Positions 7,998 to 17,315 of a DNA stretch of 64,000 nt are shown in pieces (the stretch's first letter is position 1; each line of letters starts with the position of its first letter). The notes beneath the pieces are model-generated. The model was not told where the DNA came from. It saw only the letters and a program-made list of their open reading frames with translations, and ran no database searches. The stretch is from positions 1,127,001 to 1,191,000 of the forward strand of contig NZ_CP102280.1 of the NCBI RefSeq assembly GCF_025150085.1. Reading direction: 5' to 3'. A program made the translations under genes and the position numbers. The stretch is from Dorea longicatena. GTDB taxonomy: Bacteria; Bacillota; Clostridia; Lachnospirales; Lachnospiraceae.

Positions 7998-9152
7998 ATG
8001 ACAGAGAAATTATTTTATGAGGACAGTCACAGAACCGAATTTACAGCAAAAGTAATTTCCTGTGAAGAAGCAAAGGATGGCTACCGTGTGGTACTGGACC
8101 AGACGGTATTCTTCCCGGAAGGCGGCGGTCAGTATGCAGATACAGGAGTTCTGGGAACCGTGAACGTTACAGATGTGCATGAAAAAGACGATGTGATCTA
8201 TCATTATACGACTGCACCATTGGAAGTGGGAAGTATTGTGACCGGAAAGATCAACTGGGAAGAACGTTTTGAAAAGATGCAGCAGCATACCGGAGAGCAT
8301 ATTGTATCCGGTATCGTGCATGAAAGATTTGGATATAACAATGTCGGTTTTCATCTGGGGGCCGATTACTGTACAATGGATTTTGATGGTACGATCAGTA
8401 AAGAACAGTTGAAAGAGATTGAGGCAGCGGCAAATGAGGCAGTATATCAGGATCTTGAAATCGAGATTCTTTATCCGTCGAAGGATGAGCTGAAAGATAT
8501 GGATTATCGCAGCAAGATCGAGATTGAGGGTCAGGTACGTATTGTAAAGATCCCAGGTTATGATGTGTGTGCATGCTGTGCGCCACATGTGAAGACGACC
8601 GGTGAGATCGGAGCTGTCAAGCTGGTAAGCATGGCCAATTATAAAGGCGGTGAGCGTATCACAATGCTCTGCGGAAGACGTGCAATGCGGGATTATGAGA
8701 AAAAAGATGCCATGACAAAAGAAATCTCGGCACTGTTATGTGCAAAAGAATATGAAGTGGCAGATGCGGTTGGTAAGCTTAAAGATGAGCAGACACGTAT
8801 GAAGAGCCAGATCGCAGAATTACAGCAGAAACTCCTGGAATTTCGTGTGGCAGAGATTCCGGTAGAAGAGAAGATTGTGACTGTATTCGACAGCGCATTG
8901 TCCGGTAATCTTCCAAGAGAAATGATGAACAGGCTGCTTGATAAAGGCGCAGTGATCTGTGCGGTATTTGCCGGAACAGATACGGACGGTTATCGATATG
9001 TAATCGGAAGCAGGAGTGAGGATGTACGCCCGATCAGCAAAGCATTAAACGTCGCGTTTGAAGGACGTGGTGGTGGAAAGCCGGAGATGGTTCAGGGATC
9101 TGTGAAGGGAACCGGTAAGGCTATGAAGGAATTGCTTATGCAGTATAAGTAA
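7998..9152 (+). CDS. AlaX-type alanyl-tRNA editing protein with DHHA1 domain
   Basis: 384 aa, ATG five bases after the argS stop with AAGTAGG upstream. N-terminal beta-barrel with FFPEGGGQYADTG, then the metal-binding HTGEHIVSG (HxxxH) and the CACCAPHVKTTGEIG (CxxxH) motifs of the tRNA-editing domain, a short coiled coil, and a C-terminal DHHA1 domain ending in FEGRGGGKPEMVQGSV. This is the long AlaX form that hydrolyses mischarged Ser- or Gly-tRNA(Ala) in trans. It lacks the aminoacylation domain of AlaRS and is therefore not alaS. Confidence 0.9.
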   Translation: MTEKLFYEDSHRTEFTAKVISCEEAKDGYRVVLDQTVFFPEGGGQYADTGVLGTVNVTDVHEKDDVIYHYTTAPLEVGSIVTGKINWEERFEKMQQHTGEHIVSGIVHERFGYNNVGFHLGADYCTMDFDGTISKEQLKEIEAAANEAVYQDLEIEILYPSKDELKDMDYRSKIEIEGQVRIVKIPGYDVCACCAPHVKTTGEIGAVKLVSMANYKGGERITMLCGRRAMRDYEKKDAMTKEISALLCAKEYEVADAVGKLKDEQTRMKSQIAELQQKLLEFRVAEIPVEEKIVTVFDSALSGNLPREMMNRLLDKGAVICAVFAGTDTDGYRYVIGSRSEDVRPISKALNVAFEGRGGGKPEMVQGSVKGTGKAMKELLMQYK

Positions 9153-9186
9153 TCGTGTGAATCATAAAGAAACTACCAGACAATAA

Positions 9187-9266
9187 AATCCGCAGTGTAG
9201 TATGTAACACAAATTTGTTTGCAGGAACATAAAAAGATATTTATGTTACATACTACACTGCGGATT
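9187..9266. terminator. Long inverted repeat between convergent genes (candidate bidirectional terminator)
   Basis: Two perfect 23-bp arms (9187-9209 and 9244-9266; core GCAGTGTAGTATGTAAC) enclose a 34-base AT-rich loop. It lies between the end of the AlaX gene and the convergent tetR-type gene. The flanks are AT-rich but without a long T tract, so a role other than termination is possible. Confidence 0.6.
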
Positions 9267-9317
9267 CTGCTTTATAAATTGTCATGCACTCGTAAGAAAC
9301 GGCTCAGACTATGCGCA

Positions 9318-9914
9318 CTATTTTCTATGACTTTGAATGATCAGACGGACGGTTCGATAAAGAAATGGCTTGTACTTTTCGATAGATACAGGTTCTTCAA
9401 ACAGTATAGAATTGTATCCGGTGGAACCAGCCAATTCCAGAATAGTGAATAGCATAATGTCAATATCCTGATATTCGTGTTCATCGGCTTCTACCAGCTC
9501 CAGGTATCGTTCATAGAAGATTTTGTCACCTTCGTCTTCGGCCCAGAAAGCAGATTTTAATGCACCCATTACAAGATTTTTTGAAATAAAGTTCAGCAAA
9601 GGCTTATTATTTACTAAAATATTAATGATGTCATCAATGATAAAAATCAGCTGGTCTTCAAGTCCGGTGATGCCGGAGTGCTCCAGAGCAATTGCCGCAT
9701 GATCAAATAATTCTTTGGTTTTGTGAGCGATCAGCTTATTTTTGATATCATACTTATCTTTAAAATACAGATAGAAAGTTCCTTTCGCTACACCTGCTTT
9801 TTCAACAATGTCAGAAATGGCGGTTGAATTGATCCCTTTGGTGGTAAATAATTCATATGCAGTGCGAAAGAGTGCTTCCTTTTTCTTTTTTTTATTTTCC
9901 TCGACTCTTCCCAT
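9318..9914 (-). CDS. TetR/AcrR family transcriptional regulator
   Basis: 198 aa. Residues 10-56 form the TetR helix-turn-helix (ALFRTAYELFTTKGINSTAI, then VEKAGVAKGTFYLYFKDK). The C-terminal helical domain has no recognisable ligand signature. The ATG is preceded by AAGGAAG at long spacing. It is divergent from the methyltransferase-hslO-nadE operon, with about 215 bases between, so it may control itself and possibly that operon; no classic transporter target is adjacent. Confidence 0.9.
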   Translation of the reverse strand: MGRVEENKKKKKEALFRTAYELFTTKGINSTAISDIVEKAGVAKGTFYLYFKDKYDIKNKLIAHKTKELFDHAAIALEHSGITGLEDQLIFIIDDIINILVNNKPLLNFISKNLVMGALKSAFWAEDEGDKIFYERYLELVEADEHEYQDIDIMLFTILELAGSTGYNSILFEEPVSIEKYKPFLYRTVRLIIQSHRK

Positions 9915-10064
9915 GAGTAATCAGACTTCCTTTTATAACTTTTTGTACAAATTGCTTAGAGTAGTTTTGTACAGATACTGAAATAAATATCTCAACATAA
10001 TAAGTATAGCAAATCAGAAATAAGAAGTCAAATAAAATTGACTGTTGGTCATATTTTCTTCGTA

Positions 10065-10093
10065 TTGCCTTTTTAATAGAATACCGATATAAT
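10065..10093 (+). promoter_or_regulatory. Sigma-A promoter of the methyltransferase-hslO-nadE operon
   Basis: TTGCCT at 10065, 17-base spacer, TATAAT at 10088; leader of about 30 bases. Confidence 0.7.
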
Positions 10094-10129
10094 AGAAATG
10101 TTAAATACGTATGAAAAAGGAGATTATAC

Positions 10130-10888
10130 ATGGAGGCATATACAAGTTTTGCCGAGGTTTATGATACATTTATGGATAATGTGCCGTATGAAGAATGGGC
10201 GGATTATCTGGAAGACAGATTAAAAGAATACGGAGTAAAAGACGGACTGGTTCTGGAACTGGGATGCGGGACCGGAAGTATGACAGAACTCCTGGCTGAA
10301 AAAGGGTATGATATGATCGGAGTAGATAATTCCGAAGATATGCTGGAGATTGCCATGGAGAAAAGGATTGAGAGTGGCCATGATATCCTTTATCTGTTGC
10401 AGAATATGCAGGAGTTTGAACTGTACGGAACTGTGAGAGCAATAGTCAGTGTCTGTGATTGTGTCAATTATGTGACAGAAAAGAATGAACTGCAGGAAGT
10501 ATTCCGTCTGGTCAATAATTATCTGGATCCGCAAGGTATTTTTATTTTTGATTTTAATACAGAATATAAGTACAGAGAAGTGCTGGGAAATCAGGTAATC
10601 GCGGAAGACAGGGATGAATGCAGTTTTATCTGGGAAAATTATTACAATCATACATCAATGATCAATGAATATGAACTGACTTTATTTGTACGTGAGGATG
10701 AAGAGGCGTCTCTGTACAGAAAATATCAGGAGAGCCATTTCCAAAAGGCATATACATTGCGGGAAATGCGCGGATTGTTAGAAAAAGCAGGACTGAAATT
10801 CGTTGCAGCATATGATGCGTATACGAAGAAAGCACCGATGTATACAAGCGAACGGATTACAGTGATCGCAAGAGAATATGGAAAATAG
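10130..10888 (+). CDS. Class I SAM-dependent methyltransferase
   Basis: 252 aa; ATG behind AAAGGAGATTATAC. SAM-binding motif I is LVLELGCGTGSM (residues 40-51), followed by the acidic IGVDNSEDML (motif II) and a CDCVNYV post-motif. The C-terminal half (FIFDFNTEYKYREVLG) is typical of the YjhP/TehB-like small-molecule methyltransferases next to hslO in clostridia. The substrate is unknown. It is the first gene of a tight operon with hslO (29-base gap) and nadE. Confidence 0.88.
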   Translation: MEAYTSFAEVYDTFMDNVPYEEWADYLEDRLKEYGVKDGLVLELGCGTGSMTELLAEKGYDMIGVDNSEDMLEIAMEKRIESGHDILYLLQNMQEFELYGTVRAIVSVCDCVNYVTEKNELQEVFRLVNNYLDPQGIFIFDFNTEYKYREVLGNQVIAEDRDECSFIWENYYNHTSMINEYELTLFVREDEEASLYRKYQESHFQKAYTLREMRGLLEKAGLKFVAAYDAYTKKAPMYTSERITVIAREYGK

Positions 10889-10917
10889 ACAGAAATAATA
10901 AAGAAGGGAATACACAC

Positions 10918-11796
10918 ATGAAAGATTATATTGTAAGAGCAACAGCAGCGGAAGGGCAGGTAAGAGCCTTTGCTGCGACAACAAAAGAACTGGTAGAAAC
11001 GGCCAGAGAACATCATAATACCAGCCCGGTTGCGACAGCGGCACTGGGAAGATTACTGACAGCAGGAGCGATGATGGGAAGCATGATGAAAAATGAGACA
11101 GATATGCTGACACTGCAGGTAAGAGGAGACGGACCGCTCGGTGGTATCACCGTTACCGCAGACAGTAAAGGTGATGTTAAAGGATATGTTAATAATCCGG
11201 ATGTTATGCTGCCGCCAAAGAATGGAAAGCTTGATGTGGGAGGTGCTGTTGGAATCGGTCTTTTACAGGTTATAAAAGATATGGGATTAAAGGAACCATA
11301 TTCCGGACAGACAATTCTTGTATCCAGTGAGATAGCAGAAGATCTGACGTATTATTTTGCCAATTCAGAACAGGTACCATCTTCGGTAGGCCTTGGTGTA
11401 CTGATGGAAAAAGATAATACGGTAGAATGTGCCGGTGGCTTTATCATTCAGATGATGCCATTTGCCAAAGAAGAGACGATCAGTCAGATTGAAGAAAATT
11501 TAAAAAACATAACATCAGTAACAGATCATCTGAAAAAAGGAGAAACACCGGAGCAGATCCTGGAGATTCTGCTGGGAAATCTGGGCCTGGAAATTACAGA
11601 CACTATGCCGACAAAATTCTATTGTAACTGTTCAAAAGAACGTGTAGAAAAAGCCGTGATCAGTGTTGGAAAGAAAGAAATCCAGGATATGATCGATGAA
11701 GGGAAGGATATCGAAGTAAAATGTCATTTCTGTAATACCGCATACAAATATACGGTAGATGAACTGAAAGATATCTTAAAACGTTGTAAACGATAA
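10918..11796 (+). CDS. hslO: Redox-regulated chaperone Hsp33
   Basis: 292 aa, the expected length, with ATG after AAGAAGGGA. The C-terminal redox switch is intact: C236-x-C238 and C269-x2-C272 hold zinc when reduced and form disulfides under oxidative or bleach stress, which activates the holdase. The N-terminal domain has the ATAAEGQVRAFAATT and GRLLTAGAMMGSMMK signatures. It acts in the cytoplasm and is co-transcribed with nadE (12-base gap). Confidence 0.96.
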   Translation: MKDYIVRATAAEGQVRAFAATTKELVETAREHHNTSPVATAALGRLLTAGAMMGSMMKNETDMLTLQVRGDGPLGGITVTADSKGDVKGYVNNPDVMLPPKNGKLDVGGAVGIGLLQVIKDMGLKEPYSGQTILVSSEIAEDLTYYFANSEQVPSSVGLGVLMEKDNTVECAGGFIIQMMPFAKEETISQIEENLKNITSVTDHLKKGETPEQILEILLGNLGLEITDTMPTKFYCNCSKERVEKAVISVGKKEIQDMIDEGKDIEVKCHFCNTAYKYTVDELKDILKRCKR

Positions 11797-11808
11797 GGAG
11801 AAAGAGTC

Positions 11809-13764
11809 ATGAAAGACGGATTTGTAAAAGCAGCGGCTGCGACTCCGGATATCAGAGTGGCAGATGTTGCTTATAATACAGAAAATATCTGTAAAATGAT
11901 CGACGAGACAGTTGCAAACGGAGCAAAAGTCATTGTATTTCCGGAGTTGTGTGTGACGGGATATACCTGTAGTGATCTTTTTATGCAGGATATATTACTG
12001 AAAGAGGCAAAAGAAGCTTTATTTAAGATTGCAGATTATACAAAAGAAAAGGATGCACTCATATTTATAGGTGTCCCGCTTGCTGTAGACGGAGAACTTT
12101 ATAATGTTGCGGCTGCGTTAAATCGTGGAAATATTCTGGGACTTACGACAAAGACATTTCTTCCGAATTATGGGGAATTTTATGAGATGCGTCAATTCCG
12201 TCCGGGACCGGATATGGCAAGGTGGATTACATTAGATGGAAAGAAAATTCCATTCGGGCCACAGCTCCTATTTGTGGCAGAACAGATGGAGGAACTGGTC
12301 GTTTCGGCAGAGATCTGTGAAGATGTGTGGTCTCCGATCCCGCCAAGTACACTTGCAGCAAGAGAAGGTGCTACAGTAATCGTTAACTGTTCGGCAAGCG
12401 ATGAGACAATCGGTAAGGCGGCTTATCGCGAGAGCCTGATCGAAGGGCAGTCGGCAAGATTGATCTGTGGATACATTTATGCCAATGCCGGAGAAGGAGA
12501 GTCTACGACAGATCTGGTATTTGGAGGACATAATATTATTGCAGAGAATGGAACGACACTTGCATCCAGCAATCGTTTCTCAAATGAAGTGATCTATACA
12601 GAGATAGATGTAAAACGTTTATTAAGTGAGCGCCGCAAGAATACAACATTCCAGACGGAAAAAGAGAGGACACTGATCCGTATTCCGTTTGAGATCCATG
12701 TAGAGGAAACAGAGCTTACAAGAAGATTTGCATCCAGACCATTTGTGCCAAGTGTGATGGCAGAGAGAAACTTGCGTTGTGAAGAAATTCTGACGATTCA
12801 GGCTATGGGGCTGAAAAAACGTCTGGCACATGCACATGCCAAAAGTGCAGTCGTTGGTATTTCGGGAGGTCTGGATTCTACGCTGGCACTGTTGGTGTCA
12901 GCAAAAGCATTTGACGCATTAGGAATGGATCGTAGTGGAATTGTAGCTGTGACGATGCCTTGTTTTGGAACTACGGACAGAACTTATCAGAATGCATGCA
13001 AGATGTCAGTAAAGCTCGGAGCAACACTGCGGGAAATCCCGGTAGGGGCAGCGGTCGAACAGCATTTTAAAGATATCGGGCATGATCCGGAGGATCATAG
13101 TGTAACCTATGAAAATTCTCAGGCAAGAGAGAGAACTCAGGTATTGATGGATGTAGCAAATCAGACAGGAGGAATCGTGATCGGAACAGGAGATATGTCC
13201 GAACTTGCACTTGGATGGGCAACTTATAACGGAGACCATATGTCTATGTATGGAGTGAATGCATCTGTTCCGAAGACGCTGGTACGTCACCTTGTACATT
13301 ATTATGCAGATACCTGTGAAGATCAGGAGTTGAAAGAAGTACTGTACGATGTGCTGGATACACCGGTCAGCCCGGAACTCCTTCCGCCAAAAGACGGTGA
13401 GATTGCGCAGAAGACAGAAGATCTGGTCGGCCCTTATGAATTACATGATTTCTTCTTATATTATCTGTTGAGATTCAGCTATGAACCAAGTAAGATCTAC
13501 CGTATCGCACGTTATGCATTTGAGGGTGAATATGATGATGCAACCATCTACAAATGGTTATACACATTCTGCAGAAGATTCTTTATCCAGCAGTTCAAAC
13601 GCTCCTGTCTGCCGGATGGCCCGAAGGTTGGAACCGTGGCATTATCTCCTAGAGGAGACTGGAGAATGCCGAGTGATGCTTGCTCGGAAGTGTGGCTGCG
13701 GGATTTGGAGAAGGTGAATCCGGAAGTGTATAGAAGCACCGGAAAATCAAGGCTTATATTATAA
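11809..13764 (+). CDS. nadE: NAD+ synthase, glutamine-hydrolysing
   Basis: 651 aa. The N-terminal nitrilase-like glutaminase has the triad E46 (VFPELCVTG), K115 (TTKTFLPN) and C170 (SAEICEDVW). The C-terminal ATP pyrophosphatase domain has the P-loop SGGLDS at 352-357. It amidates deamido-NAD to NAD with ammonia channelled from glutamine. The ATG follows AAGGAG at good spacing. Last gene of the methyltransferase-hslO-nadE unit. Confidence 0.96.
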   Translation: MKDGFVKAAAATPDIRVADVAYNTENICKMIDETVANGAKVIVFPELCVTGYTCSDLFMQDILLKEAKEALFKIADYTKEKDALIFIGVPLAVDGELYNVAAALNRGNILGLTTKTFLPNYGEFYEMRQFRPGPDMARWITLDGKKIPFGPQLLFVAEQMEELVVSAEICEDVWSPIPPSTLAAREGATVIVNCSASDETIGKAAYRESLIEGQSARLICGYIYANAGEGESTTDLVFGGHNIIAENGTTLASSNRFSNEVIYTEIDVKRLLSERRKNTTFQTEKERTLIRIPFEIHVEETELTRRFASRPFVPSVMAERNLRCEEILTIQAMGLKKRLAHAHAKSAVVGISGGLDSTLALLVSAKAFDALGMDRSGIVAVTMPCFGTTDRTYQNACKMSVKLGATLREIPVGAAVEQHFKDIGHDPEDHSVTYENSQARERTQVLMDVANQTGGIVIGTGDMSELALGWATYNGDHMSMYGVNASVPKTLVRHLVHYYADTCEDQELKEVLYDVLDTPVSPELLPPKDGEIAQKTEDLVGPYELHDFFLYYLLRFSYEPSKIYRIARYAFEGEYDDATIYKWLYTFCRRFFIQQFKRSCLPDGPKVGTVALSPRGDWRMPSDACSEVWLRDLEKVNPEVYRSTGKSRLIL

Positions 13765-13825
13765 TTTTCCGATTATACGTAAAGGTTATAAAAAATAGCC
13801 GTTCTAGTGAACGTGGAGTGTGTTT

Positions 13826-13949
13826 AGAAACAGTTAGAGCGTCAAAATAACCGTTAAAGGAATGTAGTGAACTTGTTTGAGTCCCCAAGGGACGAGTTGT
13901 GAACGTAATTCCTTTGTTTTTAGGTTATTTTGGCGCTCTTACTGTTTCT
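13826..13949. repeat. Long structured hairpin between nadE and the convergent S1 gene
   Basis: Arms 13826-13852 and 13923-13949 are 27 bases with one mismatch and one G-U pair. A second stem AAAGGAAT/ATTCCTTT (13856-13863, 13908-13915) and an inner GTCCC-CAA-GGGAC hairpin continue inside. The motif GTGAAC occurs three times in and just before the element. There is no flanking T tract. It could be a terminator, a miniature repeat element or a structured RNA; the rest of the 271-base gap shows only a weak AAGAAC/GTTCTT hairpin near 13970-13994. Confidence 0.6.
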
Positions 13950-14035
13950 TAGTGTACGGAACCTGAACAAGAACAACTATATACTGTGTTCTTCAAGGAC
14001 CGAGAGGCCAACTCTGTTAATCGATTAAATAGAAA

Positions 14036-14734
14036 CTAATCTAATTTCAACCCTTTGAATAAATCCCCAAGACTTGTACCGATCTCTTCAGCCTTCGGGA
14101 TCTCTACATGGATTTCTTCTTCCTCTTTTTTCTCTTCTTCGAGAGCTTTCATACTCAGGCTGATCTTGCCATCTTTTATTCCGATGATCTTTACAGTTAC
14201 TTCGTCTCCGACATTTAATACATCAGCAGGTGATTTGATTCGTTTTAAGCTGATCTGGGAAATGTGTACCAGACCGGAGAGACCGTCGCCGAGATCTACA
14301 AATGCTCCGTAATTCTGAAGGCTTTCTACAGTGCCTGTTACGATGCTTCCAACTTTGACAGCGGCAATCTTAGCTTCTCTTTCCTTTCTTGCTTTTTCCT
14401 GGAGAATCTCGCGTGCAGAGAGTACGAGACGGTTATTTGCTTCATCTACATCGATGACTTTGACTTCAATATCTTTTAACAGGTAAGTTTCAAGATCTTC
14501 GATATAGGAGAGAGATAATCTGGATGCCGGGATGAATCCACGCAAACCTTCAACCATGGCAATGGCGCCGCCATTTACAATCCCTTCTACTTTTACAGGA
14601 AGGACAGTACCTTTTTCCATGTAAGATTTTACTACATTCCATGGATTTGCATCGTCAAAATGTTCCTCAAGATCAGCCATTGTAACAGGTGTTCCTTCGT
14701 TCTGTGTTTCTTCGTGTAATAATTCTTCGCTCAT
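14036..14734 (-). CDS. S1 RNA-binding domain protein (two S1 domains)
   Basis: 232 aa from the ATG behind GAAGGGAA; in-frame sequence further upstream lies across the promoter and is rejected. Two S1/OB domains: about 41-108 (GFIPASRLSLSYIEDLETYL) and about 125-193 (GAFVDLGDGLSGLVHISQIS). The tail is acidic, then ends GTSLGDLFKGLKLD. It is a short Firmicute S1-type protein, well below the 4-6 domains of ribosomal protein S1, so it probably binds mRNA or the ribosome in a supporting role. Monocistronic, with a hairpin in its leader. Confidence 0.85.
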   Translation of the reverse strand: MSEELLHEETQNEGTPVTMADLEEHFDDANPWNVVKSYMEKGTVLPVKVEGIVNGGAIAMVEGLRGFIPASRLSLSYIEDLETYLLKDIEVKVIDVDEANNRLVLSAREILQEKARKEREAKIAAVKVGSIVTGTVESLQNYGAFVDLGDGLSGLVHISQISLKRIKSPADVLNVGDEVTVKIIGIKDGKISLSMKALEEEKKEEEEIHVEIPKAEEIGTSLGDLFKGLKLD

Positions 14735-14759
14735 AGTATTAAGTTCCCTTCTTATTATT

Positions 14760-14783
14760 AAGAACATAATTGAAAATGTTCTT
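14760..14783 (-). promoter_or_regulatory. Inverted repeat in the S1-gene 5' leader
   Basis: AAGAACAT and ATGTTCTT flank an 8-base AT-rich loop, placed between the promoter and the RBS on the reverse strand. It could be an RNA hairpin for autoregulation or an operator. Confidence 0.4.
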
Positions 14784-14796
14784 TTATACTGTCTTA

Positions 14797-14826
14797 AGTA
14801 TAGCATAGAAGTATAATATTGTTCAA
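14797..14826 (-). promoter_or_regulatory. Sigma-A promoter of the S1 gene
   Basis: On the reverse strand TTGAAC, 18-base spacer, TATACT. Confidence 0.55.
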
Positions 14827-14929
14827 AGAAAAATACGAAATACATAGAAATAAAGGTTGACGAATTCTTAAAAAGATGGCAAGCTTAATACTTAAGAGAT
14901 GATATAAAAAGGGATGTGAAAGAGAAAAT

Positions 14930-16576
14930 ATGGCTAAGAAAGCAGGAAAAATATACGTTGTAGGACATAAGAATCCCGATACGGATTCCATCTGTTCAGC
15001 AATTGCCTATGCAAATTTAAAAAGAGAAATAACCGGTAATGATTATATTGCAAAAAGAGCCGGTCAGATAAATGAAGAGACACACTATGTATTACAGAAA
15101 TTTGGAGTGAAGGTTCCAAATCTTCTGGAGAATGTCAAATTACAGGTAAAAGATATGGATATCCACCAGATAGATGGTGTAGGACCGAATGTATCTTTGA
15201 AAGATACATGGACAAAGATGAAGGAGAATAACATCAAGACACTTCCGATTTTAAGAGATGAAGAGCTCCTGGGTGTTATTTCAACCGGAGACATTGCGAC
15301 ATCTTATATGGATGTATATGATAATATGATCCTTTCCAAAGCAAGAACGCAGTATCGTAACATCATGAATACACTGGATGGAGAGATGGTAACCGGTAAC
15401 GAACATGGATATTTTACAAAAGGAAAAGTAGCAATCGGTGCATCAAGTCCGGAGCTTATGCAGGAATTTATAGAAAAAGATGATCTGGTGATCCTTGGAA
15501 ATCGTGTAGAATCACAGATGTGTGCACTTGATATTGATGTAAGCTGTATGGTAGTCTGCCAGAATGCGGAAGTATCCGAAGAAGTGATCAAACGTGCAGA
15601 TGAGCAGAGTACGGTAATTATCAGTACACCGCACGATACATTTACGGCAGCCAGACTGATCAACCAGAGCGTTCCGGTCAAGCGCTTTATGACGAAGACA
15701 CCACTTACTTGTTTCCATATGAGTGATTATGTGGAAGATATTAAGGAAGTTATGGCAAAGAAGAAATACCGTGATTTCCCGATTATCGACCGGCATGGGA
15801 AGTTTAAGGGATTCGTATCAAGACGTCGTTTCTTAAATGTAAGTAAAAAGAAAGTGATCTTGGTGGATCATAACGAGAAGAATCAGGCAGTAGACGGTAT
15901 CGAGGAAGCTGAGATCGTGGAGATCATTGATCATCACAGACTGGGAAATATCGAGACGATGGGACCTGTATTTTTCAGAAACCAGCCGGTAGGATGTACG
16001 GCAACGATCGTATATCAGATGTATAAAGAAAACGACGTAGAGATCACACCAACGATTGCAGGACTTCTGTGTTCGGCAATCATTTCCGATACACTGTTGT
16101 TCCGCTCGCCGACCTGCACATCGCTGGATGAAAAAGTTGCAAAGAAACTTGGAAAGATTGCAGGAATCAATCTGGAAGAACAGGCACAGGCAATGTTCAA
16201 GGCAGGAAGCAGTCTTGCAGGAAAGACGGCAGAAGATATCTGTTTCCAGGATTTCAAGCAGTTTACAGTAAATGATATGGTATTTGGCGTGGGACAGCTG
16301 AATTCGATGAGTAAAGAAGAACTGCAGGAAGTGAAAGAGATGCTGACTCCATATCTGCCGGAAGTACTGGAGAAAAATGGAGTACAGATGGTATTCTTTA
16401 TGCTGACGGATATTCTGGATGAATCGACAGAACTATTGTGCTGCGGCGCAAAAGCGAAAGAGTATATCATTGATGCATTCGATCTGAAAGAAGACAGCGA
16501 AAAGATGATCTTAAAGGGAGTTGTATCCAGAAAGAAACAGCTGATACCGACTCTGGTAAGTGAATTACAGCAGTAG
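14930..16576 (+). CDS. ppaC: Manganese-dependent inorganic pyrophosphatase with regulatory CBS/DRTGG insert
   Basis: 548 aa against about 310 for the plain enzyme. The DHH catalytic domain is split: the N-terminus carries VGHKNPDTDSICSAIAYA, and the catalytic core resumes with ILVDHNE and EIIDHHRLG (about 310-330), followed by a DHHA2 domain. Between them are CBS motifs (about 65-125 and 245-300) around a DRTGG-type domain. In clostridial CBS-PPases these bind adenine nucleotides and tune hydrolysis of PPi; regulation here is inferred from that family. Start ATG after GGGATGTGAAAGAG. Confidence 0.93.
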   Translation: MAKKAGKIYVVGHKNPDTDSICSAIAYANLKREITGNDYIAKRAGQINEETHYVLQKFGVKVPNLLENVKLQVKDMDIHQIDGVGPNVSLKDTWTKMKENNIKTLPILRDEELLGVISTGDIATSYMDVYDNMILSKARTQYRNIMNTLDGEMVTGNEHGYFTKGKVAIGASSPELMQEFIEKDDLVILGNRVESQMCALDIDVSCMVVCQNAEVSEEVIKRADEQSTVIISTPHDTFTAARLINQSVPVKRFMTKTPLTCFHMSDYVEDIKEVMAKKKYRDFPIIDRHGKFKGFVSRRRFLNVSKKKVILVDHNEKNQAVDGIEEAEIVEIIDHHRLGNIETMGPVFFRNQPVGCTATIVYQMYKENDVEITPTIAGLLCSAIISDTLLFRSPTCTSLDEKVAKKLGKIAGINLEEQAQAMFKAGSSLAGKTAEDICFQDFKQFTVNDMVFGVGQLNSMSKEELQEVKEMLTPYLPEVLEKNGVQMVFFMLTDILDESTELLCCGAKAKEYIIDAFDLKEDSEKMILKGVVSRKKQLIPTLVSELQQ

Positions 16577-16597
16577 AAAAAAGCGGGGGAAAAAGAC

Positions 16598-17266
16598 ATG
16601 GCAAAGCAGATCTGGAAACCGGGAAATATGCTGTATCCGCTCCCGGCCGTGATGGTAAGTACCGCAGATAAATCCGGTAAATCGAACATCATAACGGTTG
16701 CGTGGACCGGAACGGTATGTACGAATCCGGCAATGCTGTACATATCCGTAAGACCGGAGCGATATTCGTACGATCTTCTGAAAGACAGCGGAGAGTTCGT
16801 AGTAAATTTGACAACTGAAAAGTTAAAAAAGGCAACAGACTGGTGCGGAGTACGCTCCGGTCGTGATGTTGATAAATGGAAAGAGATGCATCTGACAGCC
16901 GGCAGAGCATCAAAGCTTGACTATGCACCGATCATAGAAGAATGTCCGGTGAACATTGAGTGTAAAGTAACCGAGATCAAAGAACTCGGCTCACATCATA
17001 TGTTTCTGGCTAAAGTAGAGGCTGTTCAGGTAGGAGAAGAATATCTGGATGAAAAGGGAAGATTACAGCTTGGAAAAGCCGGACTTCTGGCGTATTCTCA
17101 TGGAGAATATCTGACATTGGGAGATTCACTTGGAACATTTGGATGGAGCGTCAGAAAAGCTTCTGTATCGAGAAAGAATAAGAAGAATGCAGAAAAGAAG
17201 CCTGTATCGAAAAAGAATAAGAAGAGTACAGGAAAGAAAGCGGTACCGGGAAAACGTAAGAAATAA
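16598..17266 (+). CDS. Flavin reductase family protein with lysine-rich tail
   Basis: 222 aa. Residues 1-185 are an FMN-binding split-barrel domain (PLPAVMVSTADKSGKSNIIT, then VNLTTEKLKKATDWCGVRSG) like those of flavoredoxins and flavin reductases. From about 187 the protein ends in a very basic, imperfectly repeated tail (units such as VSRKNKKNAEKK and VSKKNKKSTGKK), unusual for the family. The ATG follows GGGGGA, 21 bases after ppaC, so it is probably co-transcribed. Partner and substrate unknown. Confidence 0.85.
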   Translation: MAKQIWKPGNMLYPLPAVMVSTADKSGKSNIITVAWTGTVCTNPAMLYISVRPERYSYDLLKDSGEFVVNLTTEKLKKATDWCGVRSGRDVDKWKEMHLTAGRASKLDYAPIIEECPVNIECKVTEIKELGSHHMFLAKVEAVQVGEEYLDEKGRLQLGKAGLLAYSHGEYLTLGDSLGTFGWSVRKASVSRKNKKNAEKKPVSKKNKKSTGKKAVPGKRKK

Positions 17267-17289
17267 TATAGAAAAATATAAGGTAAAGC

Positions 17290-17315
17290 AAGGCGTCAGA
17301 ATTCTGGCGCCTTTT
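17290..17315 (+). terminator. Intrinsic terminator after the flavin reductase gene
   Basis: Stem AAGGCG-CAGAATTCTG-CGCCTT with one wobble pair, followed by a short T run. Confidence 0.65.

Noticed and set aside
7998..9152. alaS (alanyl-tRNA synthetase)
   Set aside because: Only the editing and DHHA1 domains are present; the class II aminoacylation domain is missing, so it is AlaX-type.
16015..16743. Reverse-strand 242-codon frame over the pyrophosphatase gene
   Set aside because: Cys/Ser/Phe-rich composition, no SD, fully overlapping a well-supported gene.
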